From the IMG/VR virus record IMGVR_UViG_3300035034_000370, positions 1 through 33,828 of that record: a stretch of 33,828 bases of DNA, one strand, 5' to 3'. The notes beneath the pieces were generated by a model. The model was not told the DNA's origin, made no database searches, and was given only the letters and a program-made list of their open reading frames with translations. Of the stretch, positions 7,408-14,372 are shown piece after piece. The translations under genes were made by a program, and so were the position numbers. The stretch's first letter is position 1. Each line of letters begins with the position of its first letter. Origin of the DNA: a virus.

Positions 7408-7724
7408 TTTTTTGCCTCAGAGTCTAATATCTCAATAGTGTCATAAACCTGGATAGCTCCAGCTAATCTCACTTTTGTATTAGATTTAAACTCCTCATCA
7501 CCATCTATCATCAAATTGTCTAGAAAAAACAGTTTCCTAGTCATGATGCTAGACACATCCATCCCTGCTGAGAATAGATCCAAATTGCTCAAAGGATCTT
7601 TGATCAAACATCTAAATTTTTTGCCCTCTTTATTAGGCTTTTCATACACTGTGATCTCTGTCACTGTACCATGCTCATCTTTTAATTTCTTCATCTGAGC
7701 TGGATTAACTGTAAATTTTCCCAT
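7401..7724 (-). CDS. Tail assembly chaperone, zero-frame product (G part)
   Basis: A 107-aa acidic product located between the tail tube and baseplate genes, where Mu and lambdoid phages encode frameshifted tail chaperones. It ends LDSEAKKH at a TAG that follows the slippery heptamer by one codon. Residues 1-50 form a beta-rich N-terminus (TVTEITVYEKPNKEGKKFRCLI) and the C-terminus is mostly extended (VRLAGAIQVYDTIEILD). These chaperones coat the tape measure during tail assembly and are not in the virion. The identification rests on position, size and the frameshift signal. Confidence 0.7.
   Translation of the reverse strand: MGKFTVNPAQMKKLKDEHGTVTEITVYEKPNKEGKKFRCLIKDPLSNLDLFSAGMDVSSIMTRKLFFLDNLMIDGDEEFKSNTKVRLAGAIQVYDTIEILDSEAKKH
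7407..7413 (-). promoter_or_regulatory. Programmed -1 ribosomal frameshift site A AAA AAG
   Basis: In the zero frame the message reads GAG GCA AAA AAG CAC TAG. The heptamer A AAA AAG is the canonical X XXY YYZ slippery sequence used for example by dnaX of E. coli. A -1 slip bypasses the TAG and opens 59 more codons. Both reading and context fit the G/GT type of tail chaperone control. Confidence 0.75.
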
Positions 7725-7742
7725 TGTTCTTTTTTTTGTGGT

Positions 7743-8174
7743 TTATATTCCTTTAAAATTGATATCACCTATAATTAAAGTGATTTGTTTCTCTGCATTA
7801 GTAGTATCTGTAGACACATCTACTCCTCTGTTAGTAAATTCACAGTGCATTAATTTATGTACTGTAAAAGTTCCGTTTCTATTGAAACTTGCAACTATTG
7901 GAAAGGGCTTAATGTCAGTTATGTCCTTTCCTAATGGTAGTGCATTCTCAATAGCATTAAGCTCTGCCTCTGATAGAGTGATAGATCCTGAGTATTGTTT
8001 CTTACCTCTCCCTCTGCTCACTGGCTTTGCTCCTCTACCGTAGTGATTTGCTTTGTCTCTCTCTAGATCGTATGTAATTGCAGAGATCCCCTCCACAGTA
8101 CGTCCTAAAAGATTTACATCCAAACCTACCCAGTCATGAGCCTCTCCATTTATAAGTGCTGTATTATTTGCCAT
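7743..8174 (-). CDS. Tail tube protein-like
   Basis: A 143-aa product of the size of contractile tail tube subunits, placed directly after the sheath gene as tube genes usually are. The sequence (NGEAHDWVGLDVNLLGRTVE, then AITYDLERDKANHYGRG and KKQYSGSITLSEAELNAIEN) shows the 'y-x-G-s-i-t-L...E' pattern of tube proteins, and QITLIIGDINFKGI forms a terminal strand. The tube is packed with the tape measure before DNA ejection. The call comes from order, length and pattern. Confidence 0.6.
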   Translation of the reverse strand: MANNTALINGEAHDWVGLDVNLLGRTVEGISAITYDLERDKANHYGRGAKPVSRGRGKKQYSGSITLSEAELNAIENALPLGKDITDIKPFPIVASFNRNGTFTVHKLMHCEFTNRGVDVSTDTTNAEKQITLIIGDINFKGI

Positions 8175-8186
8175 TGTTTTTTAGTG

Positions 8187-9416
8187 TTAATTTAATTGTT
8201 TAGTCATTCCTATCTCAACCTCTAAAATCCTACCTGTAGCAATTTCTACCACAGCAATTTTAGTCATGATTACTCCTGTAGCCTGGACATCCTGATCAGG
8301 ATCTACAAATGCATCCATACCTGATATCTCATCAGACTGTAGCATCACACTCAAAGCCTCCTCTGCATCAGCCTCAAAAGATTTGGCTACTGCCATCTCT
8401 ATTTTACCTGTAGATGCATCCAATAAAATTGGTGAGTTTACTCTAGGTAACAATTTAGCATACACCTCTCTCACAGCTTTGTTAATTACTCTCCTGGTGT
8501 TCCCATAAGCGTAATCACTTGTAAGTGCTGCACAGGCAGGAAAATCATCAAAGTAAACCCCATTTTTTACAGTGTTTCCATTGTACTCTCTCCCAAATAA
8601 ATAACCTTTTAAAGTAAGATTACCATAGTCTGCCTCATAGTCTGCTACTGCTTTTTTAGAACTTAATCCAGGATTAAGGAAAGCACCCACCAAAGCATCT
8701 GCTAGGTTAAATTTAGCTACATACCCTATGCTCTCATGTACATTAGCCACAGATACTGTCCCTAAGGTAGTTCCCACTGCTGCATGTCCTGCATGTATTG
8801 CATGATTATCTGCTACATCTAAATCCTGTAGGATAGTCACATGCACATCAGGAGATAATAATGATCTAAGATCTCCAGCAGTTGCTACAGTACCACTAAA
8901 GCTCCTCCCTTCTATTACAACTTGTACAGGTCTCTTTAAATCGTACTCAGCATTAGCCAATAATTGTGCTTTTGCTACAGCAGTAGTCACATCTGCATCT
9001 ATTCCAGCAGTTATGGTAGCTGTATAAGATGTAAGTGGATTTAAAATCACACCTACCTGTCTGATCTCTCCCTTAGCATCTTTTAATAATTCTCTCAAAT
9101 GAGCATTAGCTAAATCACACATCTTAGTCAATGAATTGCTAGCCTGAGCTGTCAATCTGATGTATAATGATCCTGATGGATTCATCCTAAAAAACTCTTT
9201 AATGTGATAATAAACTAACACATTATTTGCAGTATCATAAGCCTGGTTAATACCTAAGTCCTCAGCATCTTCTACTCTGCTCAGCTTTGCTGATGTAGTC
9301 TCTAATGCTAGACCAGTAGCTGCTACTCCTCCAGCCATTAATCCTGACACCATGTCCTGTGATGGGTTACGTCTACCTAGACCTCCCTCACCTCTTTTAA
9401 TGATTAACTTTCCCAT
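8187..9416 (-). CDS. Contractile tail sheath protein (DUF2586-like)
   Basis: A 409-aa product resembling DUF2586 sheath proteins of Bacteroidetes phages. The N-terminus (KLIIKRGEGGLGRRNPSQDM, then VSGLMAGGVAATG) is typical. The C-terminal part has the sheath-like NTRRVINKAVREVYAKLLPRVN segment and a final beta strand exchange arm (VMTKIAVVEIATGRILEVEIG, interrupted here to stay short). This identifies a contractile, Mu-type tail. It is followed within 12 nt by the tube gene and preceded by a coiled-coil gene. Confidence 0.75.
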   Translation of the reverse strand: MGKLIIKRGEGGLGRRNPSQDMVSGLMAGGVAATGLALETTSAKLSRVEDAEDLGINQAYDTANNVLVYYHIKEFFRMNPSGSLYIRLTAQASNSLTKMCDLANAHLRELLKDAKGEIRQVGVILNPLTSYTATITAGIDADVTTAVAKAQLLANAEYDLKRPVQVVIEGRSFSGTVATAGDLRSLLSPDVHVTILQDLDVADNHAIHAGHAAVGTTLGTVSVANVHESIGYVAKFNLADALVGAFLNPGLSSKKAVADYEADYGNLTLKGYLFGREYNGNTVKNGVYFDDFPACAALTSDYAYGNTRRVINKAVREVYAKLLPRVNSPILLDASTGKIEMAVAKSFEADAEEALSVMLQSDEISGMDAFVDPDQDVQATGVIMTKIAVVEIATGRILEVEIGMTKQLN

Positions 9417-9418
9417 TC

Positions 9419-9961
9419 TTATTTAGATTTTTTGGCATCAGCTTGTGCTTTCACAAAAGTATCCTGATTGGTTTTTAATTCTGTTTGAGCTGCAATAATT
9501 TTAGCCTCAGTCTCTTTTTTATAGTCAGCAAATGCATCCACATCTGTCTTTAAACCATCCTGATCAGCTGCAAATGTTTTCTTATCAGCATTTAACTGCT
9601 TTCTCTCCTCAGCTATTTGATCCTCCAATCCTGCTGCTTTCTCTACAGTAGACAAAAACTCCTCTTTTTCAAGTTTTAAATTTGCCTTATCAGTTTGCAC
9701 AGTCTCCTGGTCTCCCTTTAAAGTTTCCTGTCCTTTGTGCAGCTCAGACATTTGTGAGTCATAATCCTCTTTGGATTTTAAATCTAAAGTAGATCCCTCT
9801 CCATCTCTGTTAAAAGATTTGATTTTGTCTGCATCCTCTCCATTACTCACACAGTGATTAATTGCTGCTGATTGTGATGGGAATGTGTTTTTATCAGGTG
9901 TGACAAAAACTATCTTTAAACTTGGATTGTTTTCTAATGCTTTTAGTGCTAATTTCTTCAT
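9419..9961 (-). CDS. Coiled-coil protein of unknown function
   Basis: A 180-aa product of no recognised family. Residues ~1-60 form a small domain (LKIVFVTPDKNTFPSQSAAI, then NHCVSNG) reminiscent of a short alpha/beta module. From ~65 to the end it is a charged coiled coil with repeated 'LK...DQ...V' units (LHKGQETLKGDQETVQTDKA, AEERKQLNADKKTFAADQDG). It sits between the spanin and the sheath genes. An assembly or head-tail-associated role is possible but unproven. Confidence 0.6.
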   Translation of the reverse strand: MKKLALKALENNPSLKIVFVTPDKNTFPSQSAAINHCVSNGEDADKIKSFNRDGEGSTLDLKSKEDYDSQMSELHKGQETLKGDQETVQTDKANLKLEKEEFLSTVEKAAGLEDQIAEERKQLNADKKTFAADQDGLKTDVDAFADYKKETEAKIIAAQTELKTNQDTFVKAQADAKKSK

Positions 9962-9971
9962 GGTTTATTAT

Positions 9972-10463
9972 TTATGATATTGGTTTTTTTACTATTTCAA
10001 ATTTTTTAAGGAATATACTAGCTACTATGTAGATCATGCAGGCTATTGATATCCACAGAGACCACTTATAATAGAATGGGATCCCCTTTGTTATTTTTTC
10101 TTTGCTAATCTCTATTAGCACCTCTCTCTCCACTTGTGATCTATAGAGGCTCTCCTCATAACTAAGCACTAATTTGCTCAGACTATCACATTTAGTGTCC
10201 AGTGTTAGCTTTCCATCTCTGTAGATTATTCTAGTGGATGCTCTGCCATTTCTGTACTGGATTACAGTATCTCTCTTAAAGATCCTGATAGGTATCTCCA
10301 CTCTTAATGTATCAGCAGGGATAGTCACAGTGTCAATTTTCATGATTTTGCTGTGGTATGTGCTATCAGATCTTACTGAGCTTTTGTCAGTTTTCTGTAT
10401 CAGTGATGATGTCCTACATGAGGAGATCAAAATGATTATTAATAAGTAGATTAAAATTCTCAT
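9972..10463 (-). CDS. Candidate unimolecular spanin (u-spanin)
   Basis: A 163-aa product that starts with a lipoprotein signal (LLIIILISSC; lipobox ISSC with the Cys at about residue 16) and ends with a transmembrane helix (WSLWISIACMIYIVASIFL, ~135-153) followed by a short basic tail. The central region is periplasmic, with beta and coiled-coil character. An outer-membrane lipid anchor plus an inner-membrane C-terminal helix in one chain is the hallmark of u-spanins such as T1 gp11, which fuse the two membranes in the last step of lysis. The ATG overlaps the holin stop as ATGA, which couples their translation. Confidence 0.75.
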   Translation of the reverse strand: MRILIYLLIIILISSCRTSSLIQKTDKSSVRSDSTYHSKIMKIDTVTIPADTLRVEIPIRIFKRDTVIQYRNGRASTRIIYRDGKLTLDTKCDSLSKLVLSYEESLYRSQVEREVLIEISKEKITKGIPFYYKWSLWISIACMIYIVASIFLKKFEIVKKPIS

Positions 10464-10807
10464 ATTTCGGGTTCGTTTTCTTCTTTGTTTTCTGATTCTG
10501 CATCACTGTTTGGCTTATCTTTTGATACCCATCCTATGATCACATCATCTGCTTTTTTTACCAAGCTCTCCAATAGATCCGTTAGCTCATTGGTTAAATA
10601 ACCAACTACATAAGAGACCAAAATAACAGCCTTTACATTGTAGGCTATCATAAAATAATCCAGTAGACCTATAGAGGTGTATCCTAAAATAACACCTACT
10701 ATCATGTCTAAAATCAAAACTTTTAACTTTCTTTTTCTCCTCCTACCTTTTATCAAGGCTCCAGCTCCACCAGCTAAAGCACTCAGGATGTCAATATTTT
10801 CTTTCAT
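10460..10807 (-). CDS. Holin-like membrane protein
   Basis: A 115-aa product with a basic stretch near the N-terminus (KGRRRKRKLK) and two or three hydrophobic segments: LIDMIVGVILGYTSIGLLDY-like (~30-50), VKAVILVSYVVGYLTN (~58-74), and a charged C-terminal tail rich in Glu (ENKEENEPEI). It lies between the amidase and the spanin, as expected for the holin that times inner-membrane permeabilisation. No specific holin family is claimed. Confidence 0.65.
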   Translation of the reverse strand: MKENIDILSALAGGAGALIKGRRRKRKLKVLILDMIVGVILGYTSIGLLDYFMIAYNVKAVILVSYVVGYLTNELTDLLESLVKKADDVIIGWVSKDKPNSDAESENKEENEPEI

Positions 10808-10836
10808 AAGTGCTTTAAATAGTGATTAATTGATGT

Positions 10837-11598
10837 TTAAACTAAATTTAAAAGCCCTTTTAAAAGCTCATCCTGTGGGTGACAATCAGACTTATCAGGT
10901 CTAAAACTGGTATGTGTCCACACTCCAGGCTTATTGCTTAATGCATCCTTATTAACTTCAAATAAATTGGGATTAAAATCTAGTGGTATATCATACCTAT
11001 TGCCTAAGTACCTGGTGAGAGTCATTGCTGAGTCTATCTGTGCATCAGTGTATCTCTCAAATCCATCATAACCTCTATAGCTATCCTCATAGGTGACTAC
11101 ATTATCATCAGGTATAATTACACTCCTATACTTTCCTTTTACAGTTCCAAATTTATTGGGACTAGCATACCAGGATCCATCCATCTTTTTAAGTCCTCCC
11201 CATGAGTCTAGCTCAATCCCAATGGAGCTGGCATTTAGATTCTGATAGTTTAATCCAAATTTATTGAAGTGCTTAGCTTTTAATCCTAAATGATATCCCC
11301 AGTATTTAGAGCTAAATAACTGGTGTATTGTTCCATCTCTAGCTATAATAAATGCTGTAGCAATTCTAGGAGTGTTTCTCATCCAGTGTCCTATATCTCC
11401 TCTTACTCCATCTCCACTCACAGTGTGGTGTAAAACTACCTGAGTCTTAGCTACTGCCTTTCTCACGTATTGTGATGCAGGAAAATCATGCTGCACTATT
11501 GCAGATATATCTAAATTTGGCATCTCTTTTGGTTTTTGCAAACTCATGCCTGAAAAGGCTATCAGCATGCTGATTAATAATGTGGTAAATTTTTTCAT
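10837..11598 (-). CDS. Endolysin: N-acetylmuramoyl-L-alanine amidase (Amidase_2) with signal peptide
   Basis: A 253-aa product with an Amidase_2/T7-lysozyme type fold. Candidate zinc ligands are in QVVLHHTVSG (first His pair, ~residue 58) and WTHTSFRPDKSDCHP (His and Cys, near 235), matching the H...H...C arrangement of the family. IATAFIIARDGTIHQLF and the long IGIELDSWGG segment are typical. The N-terminus KKFTTLLISMLIAFSGMS is a Sec-type signal or signal-anchor, so the enzyme may reach the periplasm without the holin. It opens the lysis cassette after the capsid gene. Confidence 0.85.
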   Translation of the reverse strand: MKKFTTLLISMLIAFSGMSLQKPKEMPNLDISAIVQHDFPASQYVRKAVAKTQVVLHHTVSGDGVRGDIGHWMRNTPRIATAFIIARDGTIHQLFSSKYWGYHLGLKAKHFNKFGLNYQNLNASSIGIELDSWGGLKKMDGSWYASPNKFGTVKGKYRSVIIPDDNVVTYEDSYRGYDGFERYTDAQIDSAMTLTRYLGNRYDIPLDFNPNLFEVNKDALSNKPGVWTHTSFRPDKSDCHPQDELLKGLLNLV

Positions 11599-11662
11599 TG
11601 TGTATAATTGGTTTTAATTAATGCTGTAGATGGTCTATCCAAATGCAGCCTCTTAGTACTAC

Positions 11663-11695
11663 CTAAAGCTCATACTGGTATGGTATGAGCTTTAG
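11663..11695. repeat. 13-bp hairpin between capsid and lysis genes
   Basis: ctaaagctcatac (11663-11675) and gtatgagctttag (11683-11695) form a perfect stem with a 7-nt loop. No T-run follows on the leftward strand. It could be a partial terminator or an RNA stabiliser that sets capsid mRNA above lysis mRNA. Confidence 0.55.
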
Positions 11696-11729
11696 ATAAT
11701 TTACTTATCCTTTAGTTTATTAGGTTATA

Positions 11730-12590
11730 CTATTGAGATACAATAGCTCCAATACCCTCCTGTTTTTTAGGTAGAGCAATGTGATACATTTGGTATCCTA
11801 TTACGTTCTCTCTCATTGTAGGATTATCCTCAGCCTTTATAGCTGTCATCAGGATCTTACCTTGTGCCTGGAACATTCTAGGAGTAAAAAATGCTACTGA
11901 TGAGTTTTTATCAGTTGCTGGTGCAGCTGTAGCTCCAAATGCTTTTTTAGTAGTTCCTGTGTAAACTGGATTTTTTGAGTACTCATACACATCAAATCCC
12001 ATGATTCTACCTACTTTCCCATTTACAGTATCTAATGAGTACTGTTTAGAAAATGCCTCACTCTCTCCTAAAAGAGCCTCAATATGCTCAGGACATAATA
12101 CTAATCTCCTCCCCATGCTAGGGATGTTAGCATCATCAAACTTTCTTTTCATTGCAATAATATCCTTTACTGCAAAAGTAGCTCCTACTGTAGCAAATAC
12201 TGGAGTTTTTGAAGTGTTTCCAGCTGGTGCAATGTTATAGATAGACTTTTCTCCAGTTTTCTCTACTAATGCATCCTTATGAGTTTGGTTCACTGACTTA
12301 ATTTTGTCAAATGAGATCCCATGTAACTCATCCCATGTTACTGTAGTGTTCTCAGTATCATATTTATCTAATGAGATAGAGATGTCAGCATCAGCCCTCC
12401 CTGCTTTTGGGATTGGGAAAGTACTGTTATTGATCAATACTGCTGGATCTACACCAACATCCACCAAGTGGATTGATTTATTACCCTGTACTCTATTTGA
12501 GTAGTTTGGGATTCCTGCCATGAAACTAGCCTCAGCTCTAAAAGCTGTCAATAGTTCACCTGTCCATATTTCTCTTAATATTCCTGCCAT
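11730..12590 (-). CDS. Major capsid (head) protein
   Basis: A 286-aa product located right after the protease/scaffold gene. The N-terminus (AGILREIWTGELLTAFRAEA, SFMAGIPNYSNRVQG) and the middle (SISLDKYDTENTTVTWDELHG, then LVLCPEHIEALLGESEAFS) resemble major capsid proteins of Bacteroidetes phages with a HK97-like fold. The 'd-x-x-t...v-d-e-L' and 'R-r-l-V-l-x-P-e-h' blocks are family features. No N-terminal delta domain is present, which agrees with a separate scaffold. It forms the icosahedral shell together with the portal at one vertex. Confidence 0.75.
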   Translation of the reverse strand: MAGILREIWTGELLTAFRAEASFMAGIPNYSNRVQGNKSIHLVDVGVDPAVLINNSTFPIPKAGRADADISISLDKYDTENTTVTWDELHGISFDKIKSVNQTHKDALVEKTGEKSIYNIAPAGNTSKTPVFATVGATFAVKDIIAMKRKFDDANIPSMGRRLVLCPEHIEALLGESEAFSKQYSLDTVNGKVGRIMGFDVYEYSKNPVYTGTTKKAFGATAAPATDKNSSVAFFTPRMFQAQGKILMTAIKAEDNPTMRENVIGYQMYHIALPKKQEGIGAIVSQ

Positions 12591-12621
12591 TGTATTTGTG
12601 GTTTTATTCGGTTTTTAAAAA

Positions 12622-13116
12622 TTAGTTTGAGTATGTTTTGTTTATTAAAGCCATATACTGCTCAGGCTTTTCTGCTTGCATGTTTTCTAATCCAGCATGA
12701 TCATTGTTAACCCACTCCTCTAGAGTCCATTTAGATTTATCTGTATTTACAGCTGCATCTCCTTTAGATCCATCAAAAGCTAATTTTTCTCTACCTGGCA
12801 TTGAGTTAATGACAGCTTTTGCATTGTCAAAATCATTGTTAGCCATTGTCTCAAATGCAGCTCTGCCCTCAGCTGTAAATTTACCAGCAGCCTGTGCTGT
12901 GTTTAGTAAACTGGACACTCTCTCAGCTCTTAAAGTTTTTAACTCATTAGCATCTGCCTCATTTACTGGAGCTGCTGCTGGAGTTGCTACTGGTGCAGCA
13001 GGTACTACTGGAGCTGGAGCTGCTGATTTGTTATTCAACTCAGTCAGCTTAGCTGTGATCTGATCTGCTGTAGCGTTCTCAGGTAAGCCAATCATGGCTA
13101 GTTGTTCTTTTGTCAT
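12622..13116 (-). CDS. Nested scaffold protein from an internal start (Mu Z-like), candidate
   Basis: An in-frame ATG at 13114-13116 (MTKEQLAMIGLPEN) stands exactly at the junction between protease and scaffold and would give a 164-aa protein of scaffold type, as Mu gpZ arises from gene I. The upstream bases AATAACAAA are A-rich, like the other start sites in this window. Helical segments and Ala/Pro linker fit a scaffold. Whether the internal start is used is inference. Confidence 0.4.
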   Translation of the reverse strand: MTKEQLAMIGLPENATADQITAKLTELNNKSAAPAPVVPAAPVATPAAAPVNEADANELKTLRAERVSSLLNTAQAAGKFTAEGRAAFETMANNDFDNAKAVINSMPGREKLAFDGSKGDAAVNTDKSKWTLEEWVNNDHAGLENMQAEKPEQYMALINKTYSN

Positions 13117-13764
13117 TTTGTTATTTGTTGGTTTATAATAATTATCTATTTGTGTTTGGTAGTGATTGTATAAATCATCTACATTTTCAATCTTTTTAGC
13201 TGGAGCTTTTTTGATAGAACCTTTTGCTATCTCATCTGCTAATCCATATTTTAGAGCATCTTTTGCAGAGATCCAGGTGTCTTTACCCTCCTGGAAAAAC
13301 TTAGCTTTAATCTCAGCCTCAGTCATTCCTGTCTTTTCAGCATAAAGGCTGTAAAGATCATCCTCCCAGCTGTCCATCATGTCAGCTCTATCTCTCATAG
13401 TTTTTGCAGATCCCCAAGCTCCTCCACTAATTTTGTGGAGCATTAATCTTGTGGCTTTACCCATAATAACATGATCAGCTGCCATACATATAAATGACAT
13501 AGCACTGGCTGCAATTCCCTCCACTATTATTGTGATATGTGCATCAGTACTCTGTATGATGTTATAGATAGCTATAGCCTCAGCCACATCTCCTCCTCCT
13601 GAGTTTACCCTTATAGTAATCTTAGAGTGTTTCTCTGCTAACTCAGTTAAAACTGTAGACAGTCTCCTAGAGTTTCCCTCACTTGCATAAGGATGTATAT
13701 ATCCATAAATTCTGATCTCAGCTGAGTCTGATTTATTAGATATTGTATAATAGGTTTTTTTCAT
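12622..13764 (-). CDS. ClpP-like prohead protease fused to scaffold (Mu I-like)
   Basis: The start at 13764 (MKKTYYTISN) is preferred; a further 14 residues would be possible from 13806 but look non-coding. The N-terminal ~190 residues are a ClpP/S14-type protease: IRVNSGGGDVAEA, the nucleophile in EGIAASAMSF (Ser ~87) and the base in RLMLHKISGG (His ~110). After a linker (KKAPAKKIENV), a scaffold-like part begins, with an Ala/Pro-rich segment (APAPVVPAAPVATPAAAP). This matches Mu gpI, which matures the prohead and degrades its own scaffold. It transcribes away from the terminase operon. Confidence 0.8.
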   Translation of the reverse strand: MKKTYYTISNKSDSAEIRIYGYIHPYASEGNSRRLSTVLTELAEKHSKITIRVNSGGGDVAEAIAIYNIIQSTDAHITIIVEGIAASAMSFICMAADHVIMGKATRLMLHKISGGAWGSAKTMRDRADMMDSWEDDLYSLYAEKTGMTEAEIKAKFFQEGKDTWISAKDALKYGLADEIAKGSIKKAPAKKIENVDDLYNHYQTQIDNYYKPTNNKMTKEQLAMIGLPENATADQITAKLTELNNKSAAPAPVVPAAPVATPAAAPVNEADANELKTLRAERVSSLLNTAQAAGKFTAEGRAAFETMANNDFDNAKAVINSMPGREKLAFDGSKGDAAVNTDKSKWTLEEWVNNDHAGLENMQAEKPEQYMALINKTYSN

Positions 13765-13940
13765 TCTTTGGCTATTTGCTGATACAAATATGGAGTAAAA
13801 AACCATAGCTTTAAAACCTCTTAATTTTTGTGATATAGGTGTTTGCAGTCAATAGTCAGATTAATGCAGTCAAAGATTTAAGCAGTTTAATATAGGTAGT
13901 ATTTGATGCATCTTTGTATAGAGCAAAACGAATAAAACAC
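13765..13940. promoter_or_regulatory. Divergent late control region with repeated motifs
   Basis: This 176-bp stretch separates the two late operons. ATATAGGT occurs at 13833-13840 and 13890-13897, each followed within 8 nt by a TTTG. GCAGTCAA occurs at 13845-13852 and 13866-13873 (21 bp apart), with a third GCAGT at 13882-13886. The repeats fit binding sites for a late activator serving both directions. No exact TAnnTTTG box was found, which also agrees with activator dependence. Confidence 0.5.
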
Positions 13941-14372
13941 ATGAAAAACTCAGAAAAAAAGGAGCTGGCTAAACAGTTATTTCTCAATACTAATCTTACA
14001 CAAAAAGAGATAGCAGAGAAAGTGCTAGTAATGCCTAAAACTATGGGCAAATGGTGTAAAGAATGGAGAGTTATCAAAGCAGCAAAATCCAGCACAAAAG
14101 AGCATACAGTAGCTAGATTATACTCAGGTATTGATTTGATTTTAAAGACAGCTGAGGATGAGAGCAGACCTATCACTGATAGCGAGGCTGACAAGATCTC
14201 TAAAATAAATAAAACTATAGGTACTATAGACAAAGATCTAGACCTAGCTATCTATATACAGGTTTTTGAGGAGTACAATAAATTTTTATTCCCATTAAAT
14301 GCTGATTTAACTAAAGAAAATAATAGTTATCAGGATAAATTTATAAATAATAAGGCAGGTGTCAGCAACTAA
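13941..14372 (+). CDS. Terminase small subunit-like HTH protein
   Basis: The ATG at 13941 (MKNSEKKELAKQLFLNTN) is preferred over an upstream TTG at 13914. The product is 143 aa. Residues ~10-40 form a helix-turn-helix (LNTNLTQKEIAEKVLVMP, then KTMGKWCKEW), as small terminase subunits carry for recognising phage DNA. The remainder is helical and probably oligomeric. The gene opens the rightward late operon and overlaps the large terminase start by 14 nt, which supports the assignment. Confidence 0.65.
   Translation: MKNSEKKELAKQLFLNTNLTQKEIAEKVLVMPKTMGKWCKEWRVIKAAKSSTKEHTVARLYSGIDLILKTAEDESRPITDSEADKISKINKTIGTIDKDLDLAIYIQVFEEYNKFLFPLNADLTKENNSYQDKFINNKAGVSN

Noticed and set aside
13856-14233. 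Hydrophobic frame on the - strand opposite the small terminase gene
   Set aside because: It is the antisense shadow of a helix-rich gene and would cross the divergent control region.
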